DNA of 6,236 nucleotides from Planctomycetia bacterium (GTDB lineage: Bacteria > Planctomycetota > Phycisphaerae > Phycisphaerales > SM1A02). The stretch spans positions 1 to 6,236 of the forward strand of contig SYHM01000203.1 of the NCBI GenBank assembly GCA_005799205.1, written 5' to 3'. The notes under the pieces were generated by a model. The model did no database searches. It saw nothing but the letters and a program-made list of their open reading frames with translations, and was not told where the DNA came from. The position numbers were made by a program, and so were the translations under genes. Each line of letters starts with the position of its first letter. The first letter of the stretch is position 1. Positions 1-4,818 of this stretch are shown here, piece after piece.

Positions 1-560
1 GCATATGGCCGATCGATCGTCCTACTGGCGCGCTGCGCGAGCCACCACTCGATGTGTGCCGCGCCGACTGAGAGATCCATCGTGTGCTGTGGCGCAACTC
101 CGATCGCCTCAACGAGTCTCAGCATGCGATCCACCGTGTGGCCGCTATCAGCACCCTCGACACGTAACGTCGCCCCGAGCCACGAGAATTCGTGAGCTCT
201 GCGGTGTCCCACGCGCACTGAGGCACCACTGACGAGCGACATGAGACCGCTGCGGGCGAGCCCCTGTGCATCAATGACGAGGTCGTACCGTCTTCGGCGC
301 AAGTCCAACCCCCACTGGACTGACTGCCACAGCGCTCTGGGATGACGCCAAAACGCAGCCAATGCTCGCTTGGGAAAGGGGATCGCCGAGTCGAGCGCGG
401 GATGGAACCGAATGGCGTCACTCCACGTGTCCTCCACAACCCAGTCGATCGTCGCGGAGGGAAACGCAGCCCGCAACGACCAAAGCACCGGGACTGTGCG
501 ACACACGTCTCCAAGAGCGCTCGGGCGCACGATCAGGATGCGCCGGGGAACCGTCTGCAT
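1..560 (-). CDS. GT9-family heptosyltransferase (WaaC-like), 3' part missing
   Basis: The minus strand from the ATG at 560-558 stays open for 186 codons to the left edge, so the C-terminal part is outside the window. The protein starts MQTVPRRILIVRPSALGDVC and carries the GT9 signature: a beta strand (ILIVR, residues 8-12), then S-A-L-G-D with Asp18 at the position of the catalytic base of WaaC, then T-V-P-V-L (22-26). D-W-V-V-E (39-43) and Y-D-L-V-I-D-A-Q-G-L (92-101) also match the N-terminal Rossmann half of heptosyltransferase I, including spacing. Enzymes of this family move heptose from an ADP-sugar to the Kdo or heptose of the lipopolysaccharide inner core at the cytoplasmic face of the inner membrane. 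The acceptor-specific C-terminal half is not visible, so other GT9 specificities remain possible. No Shine-Dalgarno is seen; a TATACT box lies 17 bases upstream. The gene is divergent from the kinase. Confidence 0.9.
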   Translation of the reverse strand, partial: MQTVPRRILIVRPSALGDVCRTVPVLWSLRAAFPSATIDWVVEDTWSDAIRFHPALDSAIPFPKRALAAFWRHPRALWQSVQWGLDLRRRRYDLVIDAQGLARSGLMSLVSGASVRVGHRRAHEFSWLGATLRVEGADSGHTVDRMLRLVEAIGVAPQHTMDLSVGAAHIEWWLAQRASRTIDRPY

Positions 561-576
561 GCCAATAGCGAAGAGA

Positions 577-584
577 AGTATAGT
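577..584. promoter_or_regulatory. Overlapping divergent -10-like boxes between heptosyltransferase and kinase
   Basis: The 64-bp gap between the divergent genes contains AGTATAGT. On the plus strand TATAGT (579-584) matches five of six bases of a sigma-70 -10 box, and on the minus strand TATACT (582-577) does too. Transcription would start near 591 towards the kinase and near 570 towards the heptosyltransferase, giving a leader of about 34 nt for the former and about 10 nt for the latter. Neither side has a convincing -35 box, so the call rests on the -10 matches and the divergent arrangement. Confidence 0.35.
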
Positions 585-624
585 GATTGTGCACCCACCG
601 CCTCCTGCGGGGACGAGACCCTTT

Positions 625-1962
625 GTGAGTGAGACTGACCCAAAATCCGACCGCCATTCTGCTGCGGGCGACTCGTCCGGACCGAAGTCCGCCTCGGGTC
701 CCTCGAGCAACCCCAACGCCGAAAGTGGCGGCTCACGAAGTGGCAGTGCTTCTGATTCCTTGCTTGGCCGGCTCGTGGTTGAACGAGGCCTCGCAACCCA
801 AACTGAGATCGACGCCGCATTCTCGGCCCTTCGTGCTGCAAACAATCAGACTCGGACATTCGCCGACGTGCTCATCGATGGACAAGTTGTCACCCGCCGA
901 CAACTCGCTCGGCTACGCACAGAAGCAGAGTCCGACCGGAGTGTCCTTCGAATTCCTGGATACCAGATCATTCGAAAACTTGGCGCGGGCGCGATGGCCT
1001 CCGTCTACCTGGCGAAGCAACTCAGCCTCGATCGGCTCGTGGCGGTGAAGATTCTGCCGCACCGCTACTCGAGCGACGCGACCTTCATCGAGCGGTTCTA
1101 CAAAGAGGGCAAGGCGGCAGCCAAACTGTCGGACCCAAATATCGTCGGAGCATTCGATGTCGGACAGGTCGGCGATCAGCACTATTTCGTCATGGAGTTC
1201 GTCGATGGCGAGACTGTCTACGACCGGATCGTGCGATTCAAACGATTACGCGACAAAGACGCCCTCACCATCACCCGGCAGGTTGCGAGCGCGCTGCAAC
1301 ACGCGCACGCAAGTGGGTTTATTCACCGCGACATCAAGCCGAAAAACATCATGATCACCAAGGCAAATCTGGTGAAGCTTGCTGATCTTGGCCTCGCGCG
1401 TGCGATGGGTGACAAGAAGTCCGCTGAAGCGGAGCGACACCAAGCGTTCGGGACCCCCTATTACATCAGTCCTGAGCAGATCCGCGGAGCAGTCGACCTA
1501 GGTCCTCCCGCCGACATTTATGGACTTGGAGCAACGCTCTACCACATGTTGACTGGCCGCGTGCCATTCGAGGGGCGCACCCCCAAGGAGGTGATGCAGA
1601 GCCACCTCCGAAAAGAACTCACTCCTCCCGATCAAGTCGTCAGCGGCATCTCAGAAGGTGCCGCTGAGATCGTCGAGATGATGATGAAAAAGTCTCCACG
1701 CGAGCGATATCAGTCTGCAGCGGAACTGTTGGAAGATATTGACCTGGCACTTGCAGGCCAACCTCTGCGGTACGCCTCACGCGCCCTCGACGTCGTCGGC
1801 ATCGCATCGGAGATCGAGAGCAGTGCTCAAAGCGAGATTCAACCGAGCGACAAGCGCACTCCTGGTTTCTCAGGGCTTGCGATGGCGCTCATCGCTGGGC
1901 TCGCTGCACTTTCTGGGGTCTTGATCCTGACTCTGATTCTGCTGCATGTGATGAAGCGTTAG
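625..1962 (+). CDS. PknB-type Ser/Thr protein kinase, C-terminally membrane-anchored, with N-terminal MshEN-like motifs
   Basis: A 445-residue protein if started at GTG 625. Residues 1-45 are Ser/Gly/Pro-rich linker. Residues 46-66 (LGRLVVERGL...) and 78-97 (FADVLIDGQVVTRRQL) look like two degenerate copies of the L-G-x2-L-V-x2-G-L-x4-L repeat at the N-terminus of type II secretion/type IV pilus ATPases. The kinase domain (about 112-375) has a P-loop GAGAMASV (third Gly is Ala), Lys142 in VAVKIL, Glu161, HRDIKPKN (234-241), DLG in place of DFG (254-256), GTPYYISPEQ (276-285), Asp297 and Arg361, so it should be catalytically active. One membrane helix (about 419-440) is followed by HVMKR and the stop, leaving no external sensor domain. 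Longer starts at 370 or 412 would overlap the antiparallel heptosyltransferase by about 150-190 bp; GTG 625 lies behind GGGGACGAG. ATG 559 or GTG 583/589 cannot be excluded. Confidence 0.92.
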   Translation: MSETDPKSDRHSAAGDSSGPKSASGPSSNPNAESGGSRSGSASDSLLGRLVVERGLATQTEIDAAFSALRAANNQTRTFADVLIDGQVVTRRQLARLRTEAESDRSVLRIPGYQIIRKLGAGAMASVYLAKQLSLDRLVAVKILPHRYSSDATFIERFYKEGKAAAKLSDPNIVGAFDVGQVGDQHYFVMEFVDGETVYDRIVRFKRLRDKDALTITRQVASALQHAHASGFIHRDIKPKNIMITKANLVKLADLGLARAMGDKKSAEAERHQAFGTPYYISPEQIRGAVDLGPPADIYGLGATLYHMLTGRVPFEGRTPKEVMQSHLRKELTPPDQVVSGISEGAAEIVEMMMKKSPRERYQSAAELLEDIDLALAGQPLRYASRALDVVGIASEIESSAQSEIQPSDKRTPGFSGLAMALIAGLAALSGVLILTLILLHVMKR

Positions 1963-1968
1963 TCGCCG

Positions 1969-2445
1969 TCACACGAGTTCGACCATCATCTCAATCTCGA
2001 CGCATGCATTGAGCGGAAGAGCGTTGGTACCGACCGCCGCACGAGCGTGACGACCTGACTCGCCAAAAATCTGCTGCAGAAGGTCGCTTGCTCCATTTGC
2101 CACCTTTGGCTGGTCCGCGAACCCTTCGTCAGACGCAACAAACACCCCGAGGCGAACGATCCTCGCAACTCTATCCAAACTTCGGGATTCGCCCGCGACA
2201 ACCGCGAGGGCGTTGAGGATGCACTGACGGGCGCACTCCTGAGCCTTCTCGAGAGAGACGGCCGATGGCACTTTCCCCGTCGCGAGGAGCGTTCCGTCCT
2301 TGAACGGAAGCTGACCGCTCACAATGAGCAGATTTCCGGTCTGAACCGATGGCACGTACGACGCAACAGGCTTTGGAGGAGATGGGAGAGCAAGTCCTAG
2401 GTCGGCAAGGGCTTCCATCGCACGGTTCTTGGTGTTCGTCGGCAT
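1969..2445 (-). CDS. RidA/YjgF/UK114-family protein
   Basis: A 158-residue soluble protein. It belongs to the longer Rid subgroup with an N-terminal L-P-S-P-P-K-P-V-A-S-Y-V-P segment (residues 20-32) ahead of the core. Core features are GNLLIVSGQLP (37-47), the helix EKAQECARQCILNALAVV (66-83), VARIVRLGVFVAS (93-105) and the C-terminal HARAAVG...LPLNACVEIEMMVEL (133-157). Arg135 sits where E. coli RidA has Arg105, which binds the substrate carboxylate, and the VEIE acid residues are present. Classical RidA hydrolyses reactive enamines/imines such as 2-aminoacrylate released by PLP enzymes; the substrate of this longer subgroup is less certain, so no symbol is given. The start at 2445 has no strong Shine-Dalgarno; Met10 (2418) is an alternative. 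It converges on the kinase with 6 bp between the stop codons and no visible terminator. Confidence 0.9.
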   Translation of the reverse strand: MPTNTKNRAMEALADLGLALPSPPKPVASYVPSVQTGNLLIVSGQLPFKDGTLLATGKVPSAVSLEKAQECARQCILNALAVVAGESRSLDRVARIVRLGVFVASDEGFADQPKVANGASDLLQQIFGESGRHARAAVGTNALPLNACVEIEMMVELV

Positions 2446-2492
2446 AGGGCCCGAGGATAGCGATCAAGAAATGTTTTGATAAAAACCGAAAC

Positions 2493-2520
2493 TTGACTCG
2501 ATCCAAATCTGGGATAGAGT
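2493..2520 (+). promoter_or_regulatory. Candidate sigma-70-type promoter for the prepilin operon
   Basis: TTGACT (2493-2498) matches five of six bases of the -35 consensus. After 16 bases comes TAGAGT (2515-2520), which matches four of six bases of the -10 consensus. It points towards the prepilin genes and lies in an AT-rich stretch just upstream of the RidA start, so it is placed well to drive the operon with a long leader. This is pattern matching only; promoters nearer the gene cannot be excluded. Confidence 0.3.
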
Positions 2521-2662
2521 CGTAGAGTCTTGTGTGTCGTAGTGGCTGACTGGGCCTTGCTTGCTACCGAATGAGTGTCTTCGGGCACAAATTCAACCCG
2601 TCCTTCTTGCCAGACTTTCTGGCCCGTTCTCTCCGCCCAGCCGCCGACAATTTGAACGAATC

Positions 2663-2733
2663 TCGGTTCGATTCGATGGCTTGGTGGCGTGCGATCTGTG
2701 GATCGCTGCTTGCAGCTGGATGATTCGAACCGA
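2663..2733 (+). repeat. Nested inverted repeat, possible structured RNA element
   Basis: The outer arms TCGGTTCGA (2663-2671) and TCGAACCGA (2725-2733) are perfect 9-base complements. Inside them GCGATC (2691-2696) and GATCGC (2701-2706) form a perfect 6-bp hairpin with a TGTG loop. A second small hairpin, GCTG-CTTG-CAGC (2705-2716), shares two bases with the inner one, so the two would compete. Stem within stem in a non-coding leader suggests either a folded RNA or a regulator binding site. I do not recognise it as a known riboswitch class or a tRNA. Confidence 0.35.
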
Positions 2734-2767
2734 AACGAAGGATCCCGCTTTGGGCTTATGAACTTTG

Positions 2768-2818
2768 ATCAGTTTTGGTCACCGTGGATGGTCTACGGCT
2801 ACCTGATGATTGTTTTTT
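2768..2818 (+). terminator. Weak terminator- or attenuator-like hairpin upstream of the first prepilin
   Basis: An imperfect hairpin pairs ATCA (2768-2771) with TGAT (2804-2807), GGT (2777-2779) with ACC (2801-2803) and CCGT (2782-2785) with ACGG (2795-2798) around a 9-base loop. It carries a bulge on the 5' side and a 2x2 internal loop. Five bases after the stem comes TTTTTT (2813-2818). The geometry resembles an intrinsic terminator, but the stem is interrupted and only moderately GC-rich. Lying about 70 bp before the pilin start, it would act as an attenuator or end a small leader RNA if functional. Confidence 0.3.
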
Positions 2819-2857
2819 CTTGATCTGTGATTGATTTGCCACACGATTGTTCCACCC

Positions 2858-2895
2858 CCCCCGAGACAACCCCCGAGATGAAAACCATGAAAACA
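2858..2895 (+). repeat. Tandem micro-duplications around the first prepilin start
   Basis: CCCCCGAGA occurs at 2858-2866 and again at 2870-2878, a 12-base period. Directly after, ATGAAAACC (2878-2886) is followed by ATGAAAACA (2887-2895), a 9-base period giving Met-Lys-Thr-Met-Lys-Thr. Each GAGA is a possible weak ribosome site: the first lies 11 bases before ATG 2878 and the second 8 bases before ATG 2887. The first copy extends a C8 run (2855-2862). Confidence 0.7.
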
Positions 2896-3825
2896 CGCGC
2901 CTTTACTCTCGTCGAACTGCTCGTCGTCATCGCAATCATTGCGGTGCTCGTCGGACTGCTGCTTCCTGCTCTTGCCAAGGCTCAGGCCAATGCCAAGACG
3001 GTGAAGGATTCAACTCAAGTCACTCAGATTCATAAAGCGTTCATGATCGCCGCGAACGACGATGCAGCTGGCAAGTTGCCAACCCCCGGACTCATCAACC
3101 GCCTTGCCGCCGTCATCGGTACCCAGTCCGTGCAGATGCAGGGACAGGGGAAAGAGGACTTCTCGAAGAACAATTCGGCAAGCCTCTACTCTGCGGCCGT
3201 TGCACGCGAGATGTTCAACACCGACATTTTGTATGGGCCAACCGAAGTCAACCCAATCGTGGTTGAGAAGAAGGACTATGACTTCACCCAGTATGACCCA
3301 TCTGCGGACAAGTACTGGGACACGACTTTCTACACGAACATCCACCTCTCACCAGGCGGCAACAATCCCTTCTGCCATTCATCGTTCAGCCATCAGCATC
3401 TCTTTGGCGATCGAAAGAAGGTTTCGTGGCGCAATACGAGCGATAGCACGAAGCCGCTCGTTGGAACACGTGCAACGAAGGATGGCGCGCTGACGGGCGA
3501 CGATTACAAGAAGAGCCCGACGCTGCAACTGCATGCGTCGAAGAAAGAGTGGGAAGGCAATGTGTGCTTCGGCGACAACCACGCTGAATTCCTCTCAAGC
3601 TTTTATCCCAACTCGGTTTCGTATGAGTGCGCACAGTTGAACCTCAGCAAGGACAACATTTACAAGTGTGACTATGACTGCACGACCGCCTCTGGGTCGC
3701 AGATCGGACAGGGATCGCCAGCGACTCCGGCGACCCAGAAGAGCGGCGACGCCGCGATGGGCATCACCATCGGCTCACCAACCGAGTTCGCTGGAGCCAA
3801 TGTCACCGACGCCCTCAACCCATAA
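2887..3825 (+). CDS. Prepilin-type protein with N-terminal cleavage/methylation signal (paralogue 1)
   Basis: A 312-residue secreted or pilus-like subunit. It starts MKTRAFTLVELLVVIAIIAV: a short basic leader, cleavage expected between Ala5 and Phe6, Glu at +5 of the mature protein (Glu10), and a hydrophobic helix to about residue 29 ending in the L-L-P-A-L-A-K-A usual in planctomycetal pseudopilins. A prepilin peptidase, not encoded here, would cut and methylate it. The globular part contains PTPG (65-68), WRN (181-183), and His216 followed 13 residues later by Asp230-Asn231-His232, a variant of the H-x9-D-G motif of planctomycetal DUF1559-like prepilins. Five Cys are present, all in the globular part. 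The downstream pilin is a clear paralogue, 42 bp away. The start could also be ATG 2878 or GTG 2827; 2887 was chosen for the spacing of GAGA. The exact role (pilus, secretion or surface structure) is unknown. Confidence 0.88.
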   Translation: MKTRAFTLVELLVVIAIIAVLVGLLLPALAKAQANAKTVKDSTQVTQIHKAFMIAANDDAAGKLPTPGLINRLAAVIGTQSVQMQGQGKEDFSKNNSASLYSAAVAREMFNTDILYGPTEVNPIVVEKKDYDFTQYDPSADKYWDTTFYTNIHLSPGGNNPFCHSSFSHQHLFGDRKKVSWRNTSDSTKPLVGTRATKDGALTGDDYKKSPTLQLHASKKEWEGNVCFGDNHAEFLSSFYPNSVSYECAQLNLSKDNIYKCDYDCTTASGSQIGQGSPATPATQKSGDAAMGITIGSPTEFAGANVTDALNP

Positions 3826-3857
3826 TCACACGCACGAACACACTTCATCATTCTTTT

Positions 3858-3861
3858 GGAG
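3858..3861 (+). promoter_or_regulatory. Ribosome binding site of the second prepilin
   Basis: GGAG lies six bases before ATG 3868 in the 42-bp gap after the first prepilin. It fixes the start at 3868 rather than at the in-frame TTG at 3856, which overlaps the site itself. It is the clearest Shine-Dalgarno in the window. Confidence 0.8.
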
Positions 3862-3867
3862 AACACA

Positions 3868-4734
3868 ATGAAAAATACACAACGCGCATTCACCTTGATC
3901 GAACTGCTGGTCGTGATGGCAATCATCGCGCTCTTGCTTGGAATTCTCTTGCCTGCTCTCGCCAAAGCCCGCGCCACGGCACGACAGGTCAAAGACTCGA
4001 CCCAGATTCAACAGGTCCATAAGGGCTGGATGATTGCCTCTGTAGACAGCACTCAAGGAAGGTTTCCGACCCCAGGCGAGATCGATCGCCTCGCGTTCAA
4101 TGGAGCAGAATTGCCTGGCCGTGGACTCGAAGACGAGAGTCAGAATTCTCACCAGCGCCTCTATGCAGCCTGCCTCGCGAAGCAAATGTTCTCGCCTCAG
4201 ATTCTGATCAGCCCATCAGAAGTGAGTTCGAAGATGGCGATCTGCGCGAACTACAACTACAACGCGTACCGGCCAGCATCGGACATTTACTGGGATGACA
4301 CGAACTTCAAGATCACCGGCACCGCTGCTGGAATCACGGCATCCGCTGTCTCCTACGCGACCCTCCCACTTTCGAACACCGTCCGCCGCGCGCGCGAATG
4401 GCGCAACTCAGTGAACTCGAAGGTTGTCGTGATTGGCAACCGGGGTGTGAAGGATGGATCCATCACTCCGGCTGACTACTCGGTGTCAAAGACGCTCGAG
4501 ATTCACGGAGCGAAGGACGAATGGGACGGCAACCTCTGCTTCAATGACAACCATGTCACATTCGGACGGACGTTTGTGCCTGAGGGCTGCGACCTCGTGA
4601 CCGTCGGTACAACCAACATCGTCGACAATGTCTTCAAGCGGGACGACACGACCAAGGACGGCGACATGTTGATTCAACTGGTGACGAGCTGCACCGGTGG
4701 ACTCCCCGCGAATCACATCGCAAGCTGGGATTGA
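3868..4734 (+). CDS. Prepilin-type protein with N-terminal cleavage/methylation signal (paralogue 2)
   Basis: A 288-residue paralogue of the preceding protein. The leader MKNTQRA is followed by FTLIELLVVMAIIALLLGIL, with cleavage expected after Ala7 and Glu12 at +5. Shared blocks run along most of the length: V-K-D-S-T-Q (41-46), H-K-x2-M-I-A (51-57), P-T-P-G-x-I-x-R-L-A (67-76), Y-A-A-C-L-A-K-Q-M-F against Y-S-A-A-V-A-R-E-M-F, Y-W-D (141-143), E-W-R-N (177-180), and His213 followed 13 residues later by Asp227-Asn228-His229. The middle (about 147-172) and the C-terminal tail differ most; the tail is shorter and lacks the Ser/Pro/Thr-rich stretch of paralogue 1. Five Cys are present. It is translated from its own ribosome site, probably on the same mRNA, and followed by a strong terminator. 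The family assignment is firm; the function is not known. Confidence 0.9.
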   Translation: MKNTQRAFTLIELLVVMAIIALLLGILLPALAKARATARQVKDSTQIQQVHKGWMIASVDSTQGRFPTPGEIDRLAFNGAELPGRGLEDESQNSHQRLYAACLAKQMFSPQILISPSEVSSKMAICANYNYNAYRPASDIYWDDTNFKITGTAAGITASAVSYATLPLSNTVRRAREWRNSVNSKVVVIGNRGVKDGSITPADYSVSKTLEIHGAKDEWDGNLCFNDNHVTFGRTFVPEGCDLVTVGTTNIVDNVFKRDDTTKDGDMLIQLVTSCTGGLPANHIASWD

Positions 4735-4768
4735 ACCAGAGTCTTCTGTTACAAATCTTGGGATCACA

Positions 4769-4800
4769 AGCCCCAGCCACCATTGGCTGGGGCTTTTTTT
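4769..4800 (+). terminator. Strong rho-independent terminator after the prepilin pair
   Basis: AGCCCCAGCC (4769-4778) and GGCTGGGGCT (4785-4794) form a perfect 10-bp GC-rich stem around the loop ACCATT, followed by seven T (4794-4800, the first shared with the stem). It lies 34 bp behind the second prepilin stop and closes the two-gene transcript. The T run ends 18 bp before the GTG of the downstream NfeD-like gene. Confidence 0.95.
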
Positions 4801-4818
4801 CTCTACCATTTCGCAATC

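Larger units (their letters stand above)
2446..2886 (+). other. Non-coding leader/intergenic region before the prepilin pair
   Basis: About 440 bp separate the RidA start from the first pilin start. The short open frames here (for example 2561-2761 plus) have no recognisable protein character, no good ribosome site and no link to a neighbour. The flanks (2460-2520 and 2760-2850) are AT-rich compared with the genes. In order the stretch holds a sigma-70-like promoter (2493-2520), a nested inverted repeat (2663-2733), a hairpin followed by six T (2768-2818), a C8 tract (2855-2862) and tandem duplications at the pilin start. If the promoter is real, the pilin mRNA has a 5' leader of roughly 360 nt, long enough for a cis-acting RNA, or for a small RNA ending at the hairpin. 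Confidence 0.6.

Noticed and set aside
119..514. Minus-strand frame of 131 codons
   Set aside because: Its translation is rich in Arg, Ser and Cys without domain character, and it lies out of frame inside the convincing heptosyltransferase frame that ends at 560.
370..624. Extended N-terminus of the kinase from ATG 370
   Set aside because: The extra residues look like non-coding translation and would overlap the divergent heptosyltransferase by 191 bp.
1950..2000. Bidirectional terminator between kinase and RidA
   Set aside because: I looked for a hairpin with flanking A/T runs around the 6-bp convergent gap and found none.
2543..2566. Possible sigma-54 promoter (TGGC...TTGC)
   Set aside because: The GG and GC elements are not separated by the required 10 bases in any register, so the -24/-12 rule fails.
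2660..2735. tRNA-like T-loop (GGTTCGATTC / GGTTCGAATC on the opposite strand)
   Set aside because: The five-base T stems do not pair on either strand and no acceptor, D or anticodon arm fits around them.
2561..2761. Plus-strand frame of 66 codons in the intergenic region
   Set aside because: It has a non-ATG start, no ribosome site, no protein-like composition, and it contains the inverted repeat.
4783..4818. TTG start for the NfeD-like gene inside the terminator
   Set aside because: The codon sits in the terminator hairpin with no ribosome site, and the added residues do not improve the N-terminal signal.
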